From Caballeronia udeis (GTDB taxonomy: Bacteria > Pseudomonadota > Gammaproteobacteria > Burkholderiales > Burkholderiaceae): DNA of 32,303 nt. Below are positions 1-9,935 of this stretch, one piece after another. Numbering within the stretch: the stretch's first letter is position 1; each line of letters starts with the position of its first letter. A program made the translations under genes and the position numbers. The notes below the pieces were generated by a model. It was not told where the DNA came from and searched no databases. It worked only from the letters and a program-made list of their open reading frames with translations. The DNA lies in NCBI RefSeq assembly GCF_001544555.2, contig NZ_FCOK02000099.1, positions 1 to 32,303 on the forward strand, read 5' to 3'.

Positions 1-800
1 GGTCGGGGTTGATGCCGGGTTGCCAGGTTCTGGGGTTAGCGGTCGGGGTCAGTGCCGGGTTGGTGCTTTCGGCGTTAGTGGTCTGCCTGAGTGAGCTATT
101 TTCTTTATCACTATTAGCCACTGCGCGTGGCGGCGCGTCATTTCTTGGTCCTTAGCGACAAAGAAACGAAGCAAAGAAAACGCTTTTAACCGCTCTACCC
201 TAAGTGTCCACAGCGTGCAGTTCCAATTCATGGGTGCCCCAAAAGCACGGTGCTCGCCAGAGCGGAGGATGTTTGAACCCCTCGTTCTCGCGAATCCTGA
301 CATGAACACGCTTCGCCACCAGTGCTCTCGGGCAAGCACCAGCACCCCACGGTCAGCACGGCCTCACGCGTTTTTGGGACCTTGTTTCTCCGTGGGTTGG
401 CGACGTGGTTCGACATGCGTACAAATTCGGTGGGAGGTTGTTCGCGGATAGCGCGGGGTGCTCCTTGGGCAGGTTCAATCACTGGTGGCGAAGCGTGTGG
501 GTATCCGTGTTCGGAGAAGGAGGGTTTCACACATCGGTGGCTCTGGCGAGCACCGTGCTTTTGGGGCACCCATGAATAGAAACTGCACGCTGTGGACACT
601 TAGGGTAGAGCGGTTAAAGCGTTTTCTTTGCTTCGTTTCTTTGTCGCTAAGGACCAAGAAATGACGTGCCGCCACGCACAGTGGCTAATAGTGATAAAGA
701 GAAAATCCGACTCACGCAGACCGCTAAGGCCGAAAGCAGCAACCCGGCATAGACCCCGACCGCTAACCCCGGAACCTAGCAACCCGGCATAGACCCCGAC
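1..800. repeat. Large imperfect inverted repeat, about 0.8 kb
   Basis: The left arm (about 1-265) reads as the reverse complement of the right arm (about 538-800). For example the stretch around 236-260 (CAAAAGCACGGTGCTCGCC) reappears inverted around 541-566, and the AAGAAACGAAGCAAAGAAAACG stretch near 160-182 reappears inverted near 619-645. Weaker similarity continues inward to about 325 and 478, leaving a centre of roughly 150 bp. Short ORFs on both strands here are by-products of the repeat. They have no family resemblance and no ribosome binding site logic. Such long inverted intergenic repeats are familiar in Burkholderia-type genomes, but I cannot assign this one to a named family. The left end is cut by the window edge. 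Confidence 0.8.
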
Positions 801-840
801 CGCTAACCCTAGAACCCACAACCCGGCATTGACCCAGAAC
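736..840. repeat. Tandem 40-bp GC-rich repeat units
   Basis: A unit of about 40 bp beginning AACCCGGCATAGACCCCGAC, followed by CGCTAACCC, is repeated at about 740, 780 and 820, with decay in the last copy. The inverse of the same unit occupies positions 1-60 at the outer end of the left arm. These units therefore flank the large inverted repeat on both sides. No coding function is apparent. Confidence 0.7.
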
Positions 841-852
841 CACTACCGAACC

Positions 853-944
853 CGAGCGCGAGCGAAAACCAACCCCCGAGCGCGAGCGAAACCCACCCCC
901 GAGCGCGAGCGAAACCCACCCCGAGTGCGAGCGAAAACACCCCC
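853..944. repeat. Four tandem CGAGCGCGAGCGAAA units
   Basis: Four copies of a 22-24 bp unit (core CGAGCGCGAGCGAAAMCC) start at 853, 877, 900 and 922, ending about 75 bp before the waaC start codon. The unit length shrinks by one base at each step (24, 23, 22). There is no spacer diversity, so this is a simple direct tandem array and not a CRISPR. It lies where the waaC promoter would be expected, so it could affect expression, but that is a guess. Confidence 0.75.
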
Positions 945-1020
945 CAAATTCAAGCGCCAGCGGTAAACTCCGGCGCATCTCAAAATTGTCCACGCGCCGT
1001 CCAATCCGACGGCGCCCACC

Positions 1021-2025
1021 GTGTCCAGCGTGCAAAAGATCTTGATTGTCCGGGTGTCGTCGCTAGGCGACGTCGTCCATAACATGCCGGCCATCGCCGA
1101 TATCCGTCGTCTCCACCCCGATGCCCAGATCGACTGGCTAGTCGAAGAGAGCTTCACGGATCTCGTCGAACTCGTCGACGGCATACGCCGCGCCATCCCA
1201 TTCTCGCTCCGGCGCTGGCGCAAACGCCTCTTCTCCATCGACAACTGGCGCGAAATCCTACGCTTTCGCCGCGCTCTGGCCGCAGAAAAGTACGACCTCG
1301 TCATCGACTGCCAAGGGCTCATCAAGACCGCATGGGTCGCAAGCTGGGCACGCGGCACACTGGTCGGCCTCGGTAACCGCACCGACGGCGCCGGCTACGA
1401 ATGGCCCGTCCGCTTCTTCTACAACAAACGCGTGCCCATCGAACCACGCACACACGTGGTCGAACGCACCCGGCAACTGGTTGCCGCAGCACTAGGCGAT
1501 CCGCGCCCGGAACCCACCGACGCGATCGAGTTCGGCATCGATACCCGCCGCGCCGCGCTGGCGTTATCGGAGACGGGGCTGAACCTGCCCGTGCCTTACG
1601 TGGTGTTCGTCCACGCCACGTCCCGCGCCGATAAACAATGGCCCGACACCGCCTGGATCGAACTCGGCCAGACCCTGATCCGGCGCGGAGTATCAATCGT
1701 GCTGCCATGGGGCAGCGAGACCGAACGCGAAACCAGCGAGAAGCTGGCAAAAGAATTCGGCGCGGCAGCAGTCGTGCCGCCAAAACTCTCATTGCCGGCC
1801 GTGGTCGGTTTGATCGATGGCGCCGCGGCGACAGTCGGCGTGGACACGGGACTCGTGCATATCGCGGCAGCCCTGAAGCGGCCGACCATCGAGTTGTACA
1901 ATTTCTCGACCGCCTGGCGCACCGGCGGTTACTGGTCCCCACGCGTGGTGAATCTGGGCAGTGCTGGCCAGCACCCGACGTTGCAGCAAGTCAAAGCAAC
2001 GCTCGCAGGCTTTGGGCTGCTTTGA
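1021..2025 (+). CDS. waaC: Lipopolysaccharide heptosyltransferase I
   Basis: This 334-aa protein is a GT9-family glycosyltransferase. WaaC adds the first L-glycero-D-manno-heptose to Kdo of the LPS inner core on the cytoplasmic face of the inner membrane. The N-terminus shows the family signature VRVSSLGDVVHNMPAIADI (about residues 10-28). The C-terminal half has the ADP-heptose-binding Rossmann region with VGVDTGLVHIAAAL near residue 275. The length is typical. The chosen start is GTG at 1021; a GTG three codons later is an alternative, and neither has a strong Shine-Dalgarno. The gene opens the LPS-core block with the Kdo hydroxylase and waaA downstream. Family membership is clear; the heptosyltransferase I rather than II assignment rests on the N-terminal motif and the waaA neighbour. 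Confidence 0.9.
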   Translation: MSSVQKILIVRVSSLGDVVHNMPAIADIRRLHPDAQIDWLVEESFTDLVELVDGIRRAIPFSLRRWRKRLFSIDNWREILRFRRALAAEKYDLVIDCQGLIKTAWVASWARGTLVGLGNRTDGAGYEWPVRFFYNKRVPIEPRTHVVERTRQLVAAALGDPRPEPTDAIEFGIDTRRAALALSETGLNLPVPYVVFVHATSRADKQWPDTAWIELGQTLIRRGVSIVLPWGSETERETSEKLAKEFGAAAVVPPKLSLPAVVGLIDGAAATVGVDTGLVHIAAALKRPTIELYNFSTAWRTGGYWSPRVVNLGSAGQHPTLQQVKATLAGFGLL

Positions 2026-2387
2026 TGCATTGCGGCAGCAGGAGCTGTATCAGTATCAGTAGGGTGGCGAGTGAAGGTGAGGAAGCGGTTTCGGTTCCAG
2101 GGATTGCTCAATCGCCGCGGTTCACAGTGATTTGCAGCGATTCGGCGGCGTGCTTGACGAAACCAGATGAAACCCGGCGGTTTGAGGTCCAGTTGAGGCC
2201 CATCAACTGCCAGCCTCCCGCGCAACGGATTTTGCAATCGGTTTGAGCGAAAATGCACCTCGCTCGCCGGGCGCGACGTTTTTCCCGATGCGTCAATCGA
2301 AGCCAATCGAGGTCGATTGCAGCCGATTGAAGCCAGTTGACAATAATCGGGCTCGCTCACTCGCTCATCCAAACAAATCGAAGGCAC
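2026..2387. other. Intergenic region with a short palindrome
   Basis: This 362-bp gap lies between waaC and the Kdo hydroxylase gene. The 3' half repeats variants of CAATCGA and GATTGMAGCC. It contains a dyad CAATCGA-GG-TCGATTG at 2304-2319, followed by further copies near 2324-2337, just before the downstream gene. This could be an operator or leader element. No convincing -35/-10 pair or terminator was found, and no RNA gene was recognised. Confidence 0.4.
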
Positions 2388-3272
2388 ATGACCGAATCTC
2401 AAATCATTGAAGTTGCGTCCGCCGACTGGCAGGGCCAGCAGCTTTCCGTGCCGCGCGAGGCGTTGCTGGCCGGCGTCGAGCGCGGCAAGGTCCTCTATTT
2501 TCCGCATCTGGCGTTTGCCATAGAAGGCGGCGAACGGGCGCTGCTCGACCCGAAGGTCGCCGATCCGCAGCGCAAGAACATCAGCCTCGCTCCCAATGGC
2601 GGCCCGCTCGTCGGTGTACTCGGCGAGGCCGTTACGCAATCCGCCGTCCGGGCGCTGATCGCGCGATATCAGGCGAACGCGCGCTCCCTGGTCGACGGGC
2701 TCTTTCCCGAATATCAGGGCAAATTGCGGGTCGCGCCGACCAGCCTGCGACTGCATCGCGTGGAAACGCGTGAGACGTCGTGGCGCAAGGACGACAGCCG
2801 CCTTCACGTCGACGCTTTCCCGTCGCGGCCGAATTATGGCGAGCGCATCCTGCGCGTGTTCACTAACGTCAATCCCGATGGCGCGCCGCGTGTGTGGCGC
2901 GTCGGCGAACCGTTCGAGGACATGGCAAAACGCTTCCTTCCCGCCATCAAAGCCCCGGTTCCCGGTTCGGCGTGGCTCATGAACCTGCTGCACATCACCA
3001 AGACGCCTCGCAGCGAATACGACCACCTGATGCTCCATTTGCACGACGCGATGAAAGCCGATCTCGACTATCAGGCGAAATCGCCACAGCAGGAAATGCC
3101 GTTCCCGCCCGGCTGCGTGTGGGTGTGTTTCTCCGATCAAACCTCGCACGCCGTCATGTCCGGCCAGTACATGCTCGAGCAAACCTTCTTCCTTCCCGTC
3201 GGCGCCATGGCCCAGCCCGACTGCGCGCCGCTCGGCATCCTGCAGCGCCTGAAAGGCAGGGCGCTGGTTTGA
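2388..3272 (+). CDS. kdoO: Kdo 3-hydroxylase (Fe(II)/2-oxoglutarate type)
   Basis: This 294-aa protein matches the Kdo hydroxylase family. Its members use Fe(II), 2-oxoglutarate and O2 to convert a Kdo residue of the LPS inner core to D-glycero-D-talo-oct-2-ulosonic acid (Ko), a sugar known from Burkholderia LPS. The putative iron ligands are H140 and D142 in the HxD motif of SRLHVDAFPSRP, and H254 in SDQTSHAVMSGQY. I chose the ATG at 2388 (MTESQIIEV), with AAGG just upstream. An in-frame start at 2337 would add 17 residues that look like leader sequence. The gene lies between waaC and waaA, which fits action on newly made Kdo-lipid A. Assignment is by recognition of the family pattern and context, so the exact site of hydroxylation is inferred. 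Confidence 0.8.
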   Translation: MTESQIIEVASADWQGQQLSVPREALLAGVERGKVLYFPHLAFAIEGGERALLDPKVADPQRKNISLAPNGGPLVGVLGEAVTQSAVRALIARYQANARSLVDGLFPEYQGKLRVAPTSLRLHRVETRETSWRKDDSRLHVDAFPSRPNYGERILRVFTNVNPDGAPRVWRVGEPFEDMAKRFLPAIKAPVPGSAWLMNLLHITKTPRSEYDHLMLHLHDAMKADLDYQAKSPQQEMPFPPGCVWVCFSDQTSHAVMSGQYMLEQTFFLPVGAMAQPDCAPLGILQRLKGRALV

Positions 3273-3384
3273 GCGCCGCCGCCGGGTGGGGCTGTTCCGT
3301 GGTGTCGGGCTTCAGCGCGAGCGTCCGCCCGGGTTCTCATGTGCACGGTGAGCGATCGTTGCCGGCCTGCCGCGAGGGCGGCCG

Positions 3385-4710
3385 ATGCTGAGACTCGTGT
3401 ATCGCGCGTTATGGTGGCTCGTCGCGCCGCTGGCGGTGTTGCGCCTCTTGATCCGCTCGCGGCGGGAACGGGGGTATCGCGAGCATATTGGTGAGCGGTT
3501 TGGCTTTGGCCCCGCCCGCCGTGCCGACGACCTCGCGCCGTTGATCTGGGTGCATGCGGTGTCCGTAGGGGAGACGCGTGCGGCTCAGCCGCTGATTGAA
3601 GCATTGAGCCAAGCGCATCCCGAAGCCCGCATCCTGCTGACGCACATGACGCCAAGCGGCCGCGCGACCGGCGTGGAGCTATACGGCGACCGTATTTCGC
3701 GCAGCTATCTTCCCTACGATTCACCCTCGCTCGTGCGGCGGTTCTTGCGCGCGTGGCGGCCGTCGCTGGGCATCGTGATGGAGACGGAGGTGTGGCCAAC
3801 GCTCATCGACGAATGCAAACGGGCCGATATCCCGCTGGTCCTGACGAACGCCCGGATGTCGGCGCGCTCGTTCAAGCGCGCGGCGAAGTTCGGCAATGCG
3901 ACGCGCGAAGTCTTCGGCGGTTTTACGCGCGTGCTGGCTCAGACGCAGTCCGACGCGGACCGCCTGAGTGCGCTGGGTGCGCGCAATGTCACGGTGCTTG
4001 GCAACCTGAAGTTCGATATGGCCGCGCCGCTCGAACTCTATGCGCGCGGCCATGCATGGCGCGCAGCGATTGGGGAGCGGCCGGTGTGGGTGGCGGCGAG
4101 CACGCGCGAAGGGGAGGAAGCGCTGGTGTTGCAGGCGTTCACGACCTTGCGGACCCGCATTCCCGACGCGCTGCTGATCCTCGTGCCGCGCCATCCGCAG
4201 CGGTTCGACGAAGTGGCCGTGCTGATCAATGCCGCCGCGCTGTCCTGTGTGCGGCGTTCCGCCTGGGCAGGCCGGGTGGCGGCAGCGGGATCGGGAATCG
4301 ATGCAGCGCCGGCTTTGCCTCCGGACGTCAACGTGCTGCTCGGCGATTCGATGGGCGAGCTGAGCGCGTATTACGCGGCGTCGGATCTGGCGTTTATCGG
4401 CGGGAGCTTGCTGCCGCTGGGCGGGCAGAACCTGATCGAGGCGTGTGCGGCGGGTGTGCCGGTGCTGATTGGCCCGCACACTTTCAACTTCACGCAAGCG
4501 ACCAACGATGCGATCGCGGAAGGCGCGGCGCTGCGGGTGAGCGATCCGGCGGCGTTGGCGCGCGGCCTGAGAGAACTTTTCACCGATAAACCCCGCCGGC
4601 TCGCCATGAGCGCAGCGGCGTCGGCGTTCGCGGCAAAGCATCGCGGAGCGACGGCGCGGACGGTGGCGGTGTTGGGCGCGTTGTTGCGCACGCAGGCAGA
4701 GGAGCAGTGA
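3385..4710 (+). CDS. waaA: 3-deoxy-D-manno-octulosonic acid transferase
   Basis: This 441-aa GT30-family enzyme transfers Kdo from CMP-Kdo to the lipid A precursor, an essential step of LPS assembly at the inner membrane. Residues 5-23 form an N-terminal hydrophobic anchor. The family motif HAVSVGET (catalytic-base region, E63) and METEVWP (132-138) follow. The C-terminal domain has the donor-binding stretch GGSLLPLGGQNLIEACAAG. The length is slightly above the usual 420-430 aa. The ATG at 3385 has a GAGGG-rich upstream sequence. It lies 112 bp after the Kdo hydroxylase gene in the same direction and 35 bp tail-to-tail from the glycosyltransferase gene on the other strand. It may be mono- or bifunctional; the sequence cannot tell. 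Confidence 0.93.
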   Translation: MLRLVYRALWWLVAPLAVLRLLIRSRRERGYREHIGERFGFGPARRADDLAPLIWVHAVSVGETRAAQPLIEALSQAHPEARILLTHMTPSGRATGVELYGDRISRSYLPYDSPSLVRRFLRAWRPSLGIVMETEVWPTLIDECKRADIPLVLTNARMSARSFKRAAKFGNATREVFGGFTRVLAQTQSDADRLSALGARNVTVLGNLKFDMAAPLELYARGHAWRAAIGERPVWVAASTREGEEALVLQAFTTLRTRIPDALLILVPRHPQRFDEVAVLINAAALSCVRRSAWAGRVAAAGSGIDAAPALPPDVNVLLGDSMGELSAYYAASDLAFIGGSLLPLGGQNLIEACAAGVPVLIGPHTFNFTQATNDAIAEGAALRVSDPAALARGLRELFTDKPRRLAMSAAASAFAAKHRGATARTVAVLGALLRTQAEEQ

Positions 4711-4745
4711 TCCGGCGGCGGTATGGGCGAACAACCCCCGCTGGA

Positions 4746-5957
4746 TTAACCCCGTTCCTCCAAAATCCGTGTCACGCAAGCGACGAACCTTTCATTGCTT
4801 GCCTCCAGGCCATACGCCCGCGCCCGTTCCAGCGCTTCACGCGTAAAGCCATCGCGCAGGGCATGGTCCGACAACAACCGCGCCAGCGCTCCGGCCATCG
4901 CGTCCACATCGCCGATAGGAACCAGCAGCCCGAACCGGCCATCGTCCAGGATCTCTCGCGGCCCCGTCGGGCAATCGGTTGAGATCACCGGTTTGCCGAG
5001 CGCCAGCGCTTCGAGCAACACCATCGGCATGCCTTCGTAACGCGAGCTGAGCACCAGCGCACTCGCATGCGCCACGACCGCGTGCGGATTGTTCCGATAC
5101 CCCGTGAAATGCACGCGCTTCCCCACGCCCAGTTCCACCGCCAGCGCTTCCAGTTCGCGGCGAAAACCGCCGTCGCCGACAATCACCAGGTCTTCCTGCA
5201 ACGCGCCGCCACCAAACGTCCTGACAAGCTGCGCGTAAGCCCGCAGCAAGGTCCGGTGATCCTTCTGGATTTCGTCGAGCCGCGCCACTGAAACGATATA
5301 CGGCCCGGCACACGGCGGCGGTTCCACATGTGCGCTGTTCTCGCGAATCCGGTCGATATCGATCGCATTCGGCAGCACAAACACGTTGCGCAGATGGCCA
5401 TTGAACAGCTCGCTCGCTTCATCGGCCATCTGGCGGTTCAGCGCGGCAATGCCGTCATAACGCCCATATTGCGCGAGCAGCCGTTTCATCTTCCTGCGCC
5501 GGCCGCCCAGCCGTGCATCGAAACTGAAATGGTTCACGCCGAGCCATGCCACGCCGAAGCGGCCGGCCAGACGGCGCAACGACATGTCGAAGTCGATGAT
5601 GATGTCGTGACGCCGCGCCAACGCGGCCACGCGCGCCTTCACGTAAGGGCGCACGGCGAGCGTGTTGAAGACGTCGCGGCCAACGCGCCCGAGCTTGCTC
5701 AACTGATGCGCGTAACGACGCGTCTGGAACAGGTTGAGCCAGGGTTTGTCGGTGAGGATCTCCACGCCAACATCCGCGGGAACCAGCGCCCTGAAGCGCT
5801 GCTCGAACGCGGGCGACGAAAACATCACGGACAGCGTCACCGAAAAGCGCGCGCGCTCGTAGATTCGCAGCCACTGCATCAACGACGATTCAATACCACC
5901 GTCGTTGAAATCTGCGATGTGAAACAGCACGGCAACGCGCTTCGAGGGTTGCGCCAT
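4746..5957 (-). CDS. GT4-family glycosyltransferase
   Basis: This is a 403-aa glycosyltransferase of the GT-B fold. The N-terminal acceptor domain starts with VAVLFHIADFNDGGIESSL, the glycine-containing loop typical of GT4 enzymes. The C-terminal donor domain contains VARLDEIQKDHRTLLRAYA, SSRYEGMPMVLLEALALGKPV and the E-x7-E pair that binds the nucleotide sugar. No signal peptide or membrane segment is seen, so it is probably a cytoplasmic or peripheral enzyme. The ATG at 5957 is preferred; an in-frame GTG at 5996 would add 13 residues. Neither has a strong ribosome binding site. Its position beside waaA suggests LPS core or surface polysaccharide synthesis, but the sugar and linkage cannot be read from sequence. 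Confidence 0.85.
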   Translation of the reverse strand: MAQPSKRVAVLFHIADFNDGGIESSLMQWLRIYERARFSVTLSVMFSSPAFEQRFRALVPADVGVEILTDKPWLNLFQTRRYAHQLSKLGRVGRDVFNTLAVRPYVKARVAALARRHDIIIDFDMSLRRLAGRFGVAWLGVNHFSFDARLGGRRRKMKRLLAQYGRYDGIAALNRQMADEASELFNGHLRNVFVLPNAIDIDRIRENSAHVEPPPCAGPYIVSVARLDEIQKDHRTLLRAYAQLVRTFGGGALQEDLVIVGDGGFRRELEALAVELGVGKRVHFTGYRNNPHAVVAHASALVLSSRYEGMPMVLLEALALGKPVISTDCPTGPREILDDGRFGLLVPIGDVDAMAGALARLLSDHALRDGFTREALERARAYGLEASNERFVACVTRILEERG

Positions 5958-6141
5958 GGGTGTCGAGGACGCTGCGGGCGACGATTTCAGCCGCACGGCG
6001 GCGTCGCGAGTGAGGAGCGTATCGGGGCTGTCGATCAGAGGTCTCCGAAAAGCGGGCCTATGGCCGTAAAAAAGGGCAAGGCGACATGTTAACGTACTCG
6101 ATCGGCCGCGAACAGGTTCTCCAAAGCACCGGAACCTGCAC

Positions 6142-6792
6142 TCAGACCACGAGCAGACCCTTTTTTTCGATGAAGCGAACCACGTCGTCGAGCCCTTCCA
6201 GCGCCTTCAGGTTGCACATGACAAATGGCCGTTCTCCGCGCATCTTCCTGGCATCGGAGGCCATGATGTCGAGATTTGCGCCAACGTAAGGGGCAAGGTC
6301 GATCTTGTTGATGACCAGCAGGTCGGATTTCGTAATGCCCGGACCGCCCTTGCGCGGAATTTTTTCGCCGCCGGCAACATCGATCACGTAAATGGTCAAA
6401 TCCGATAATTCCGGGCTGAAAGTGGCCGCGAGATTATCCCCGCCCGATTCAATGAACACGATATCCGCGTCCGGGAAACGCTCGATCATCTGGTCGACGG
6501 CTTCCAGGTTGATGGACGCATCTTCGCGGATCGCCGTGTGCGGGCAGCCGCCCGTTTCCACGCCCATGATCCGCTCGGCCGGCAATGCGCCCGCGACCGT
6601 CAGCAGGCGCTGATCCTCTTTAGTGTAGATGTCGTTGGTGATCGCGACGAGGTCGTATTTCTCGCGCATCGCCTTGCAGAGCATTTCTAGCAGCGTGGTC
6701 TTGCCCGAGCCGACCGGGCCTCCCACGCCCACGCGCAAGGGCGGCAGTTTCTTGGAGCGGCGGGCAGCGGCGGAATAGACAGGTGCGTTCAT
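6142..6792 (-). CDS. ureG: Urease accessory GTPase UreG
   Basis: UreG (216 aa) is the SIMIBI-class GTPase that drives nickel delivery into apo-urease with UreD, UreF and UreE in the cytoplasm. The P-loop GPVGSGKT lies near residues 25-32. The nickel-binding CPH motif is C83-P84-H85 in ETGGCPHTAIRED. ESGGDNLAATFSPEL and NKIDLAPYVGA (the guanine-specificity NKxD) follow. Length and motifs are standard. The start is the ATG at 6792 (MNAPVYS); the reading frame stays open farther upstream only because it runs inside ureF. It lies 5 bp downstream of ureF and is the last gene of the minus-strand urease operon, about 145 bp before the divergent end of the cluster. Confidence 0.97.
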   Translation of the reverse strand: MNAPVYSAAARRSKKLPPLRVGVGGPVGSGKTTLLEMLCKAMREKYDLVAITNDIYTKEDQRLLTVAGALPAERIMGVETGGCPHTAIREDASINLEAVDQMIERFPDADIVFIESGGDNLAATFSPELSDLTIYVIDVAGGEKIPRKGGPGITKSDLLVINKIDLAPYVGANLDIMASDARKMRGERPFVMCNLKALEGLDDVVRFIEKKGLLVV

Positions 6793-6797
6793 GTTTT

Positions 6798-7478
6798 TTA
6801 AGAGCGGAACAAGCGTGAATATTGTGATTCGTGGCGCGCCGAGAGAATGCCAAGCTGCGGCGCGAAGGTGTTGATCTGGTCTGGCGAGGTGTCGAGCGCT
6901 TTTTCTACAGCGGTATCGATGGCAACCCGCAACGCAACGATGATCCGCTGCCCTGCGATCTGCCCCAGCGGGACAGCTTTCAACGCCGCTGCGGCCTGGT
7001 TTTCGACCCATGAGAAGGCATATGCGGCGAGGGCGGCGTCGGGCGCGGCGTCGTGGGTGAAGGCGGCGAAGGCGAACGCGGTTGGCTGCGAAACCGGTTT
7101 GATGGCGTTCAGGGTCGCGAGGCGTGCGGCGTCACCCCATTCAAGCTGCGTGCACAACTGCGCCAGCGACCAACCCATTTGCTGCGTCTCACGACGCAAT
7201 TCCGCCGACTCGCGGCTGGCGAGGAATTCTTCATCGGCGGTGGCGAGTCCTGCGGCATCGTGATTGCGCCAGCGCGTCATCTGGTGCGCAAGGAACGGCA
7301 ACTCGCCGCGTGCGAGCACATTGGTCAAGCCGCTGGCGATCCAGTCGCGGGCGCTGTCGCCATCGTGGATCAAGCCATGTTCTATCGCTGATTCGAGGCC
7401 CTGCGAATAACTGAACGCGCCAATAGGCAGTGCCGGCGACGCCAGGTGAAGCAGCGCCGTAAGCTCAGCGATGCGCAT
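6798..7478 (-). CDS. ureF: Urease accessory protein UreF
   Basis: UreF (226 aa) is the all-helical chaperone that bridges UreD-urease and UreG and acts as a gatekeeper for GTP-dependent nickel insertion. The N-terminus TALLHLASPALPIGAFSYSQ, followed by GLESAIEHG, is the family signature, and the C-terminal PLGQIAGQRI stretch is also typical. The chosen start is the ATG at 7478 (MRIAELTALL). The reading frame extends upstream as an artefact of the repetitive His-tail DNA of ureE. The start overlaps the 3' end of ureE by 14 bp, implying translational coupling. Confidence 0.96.
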   Translation of the reverse strand: MRIAELTALLHLASPALPIGAFSYSQGLESAIEHGLIHDGDSARDWIASGLTNVLARGELPFLAHQMTRWRNHDAAGLATADEEFLASRESAELRRETQQMGWSLAQLCTQLEWGDAARLATLNAIKPVSQPTAFAFAAFTHDAAPDAALAAYAFSWVENQAAAALKAVPLGQIAGQRIIVALRVAIDTAVEKALDTSPDQINTFAPQLGILSARHESQYSRLFRS

Positions 7479-8181
7479 GACCGTGGTCGTGGTCGTGGCC
7501 TTCGTGGCCGCACTGCGAGTGATCGCCGTGGTCGTGGCCCTTGCCGTGCGCGTGATCGTGCGCGTGATCATGAACATGGGCGCCGTGGTCCCCATGCCCA
7601 TGCGTGCACTGCGAATGGTCGCCATGATCGTGGCCCGCGCCGTGCGCATGTCCATGATCGTGCGAGTGCCCGTGATGCTCATCGAAGACCTTTTGCGCGA
7701 GCGCATAGTCCTCGACAAACGTCTCGTCATGCCCATGCTTGTGACCGCCGCCATACGCGCCTGTCTCCGGCTGGAACGGCGCCGTCGCGTGATCCACGTG
7801 CGCGCCCAGACGCTTGAGCATGTCTTCCAGCACCGGATCGGCTTCGAGTTTCAACTGCCCCGCGGCGACTTCCACCGGCGTGTGCCGGTTGCCCAGGTGG
7901 TACGCGGCGCGCGTCAGCGTAATGGCATCGTGGGCATGCACGACCAGCACATCCTGTTCCGCTGCAATCACGCGCACCAGGCCACCGTCGTCCGCAACCA
8001 GCATGTCGCCGTCGCGCAGCACCGTGCCGCGCGGCAGCACCAGCGCCACTTCCTCACCGTTATCCAGCGTAGCGGCCAGACGGCTCTTGCAGCGGTCATC
8101 GAAGGGAAGGGTGAGCGTGGGCGCGCGTTTGATCAATGGTGCGGCAAGTTTCGCTTCAATACGTTTGTCGATCGTGCGCAT
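7465..8181 (-). CDS. ureE: Urease accessory nickel metallochaperone UreE, long His tail
   Basis: UreE (238 aa) binds nickel and passes it to the urease activation complex. Residues 1-70 form the peptide-binding domain and about 71-140 the metal-binding domain (VLVVHAHDAITL, LGNRHTPVEV). From about residue 145 there is a His-rich tail of roughly 90 residues with about 31 histidines, including two copies of GHDHGDHSQC. Standard UreE proteins have about 150-170 residues and a much shorter tail. The tail may store or sequester nickel; this is an inference from the residue content. The coding DNA of the tail is itself repetitive (CATGGTCGTG-type repeats), a likely route to length variation. It sits between ureC and ureF in the operon. 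Confidence 0.95.
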   Translation of the reverse strand: MRTIDKRIEAKLAAPLIKRAPTLTLPFDDRCKSRLAATLDNGEEVALVLPRGTVLRDGDMLVADDGGLVRVIAAEQDVLVVHAHDAITLTRAAYHLGNRHTPVEVAAGQLKLEADPVLEDMLKRLGAHVDHATAPFQPETGAYGGGHKHGHDETFVEDYALAQKVFDEHHGHSHDHGHAHGAGHDHGDHSQCTHGHGDHGAHVHDHAHDHAHGKGHDHGDHSQCGHEGHDHDHGHAHR

Positions 8182-8206
8182 GAAAGTCTCGGGATCAGGA
8201 TCAGTA

Positions 8207-9913
<1,707 letters not shown>

Positions 9914-9935
9914 TTCGATATTCCTGAAGTTGAGA

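Noticed and set aside
228..675. Several short ORFs inside the inverted repeat
   Set aside because: Mirror-image ORFs arise in both arms because the DNA is palindromic; nothing suggests translation.
853..944. CRISPR-like spacing of repeats
   Set aside because: The repeats abut with no unique spacers and no cas genes are near.
2337..2365. TTGACA at 2337-2342 as a promoter for the Kdo hydroxylase gene
   Set aside because: No acceptable -10 box is found at 15-19 bp spacing.
1929..3182. 417-codon minus-strand open frame opposite waaC and the Kdo hydroxylase
   Set aside because: It is antisense to a well-supported gene, has no recognisable motifs, and is of the kind expected in GC-rich DNA.
3721..4779. 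352-codon minus-strand open frame opposite waaA
   Set aside because: It is Arg/His-rich shadow translation of waaA with no family pattern.
5328..6092. 254-codon plus-strand open frame opposite the GT4 gene
   Set aside because: It is antisense to a clear glycosyltransferase, with no start context or motif.
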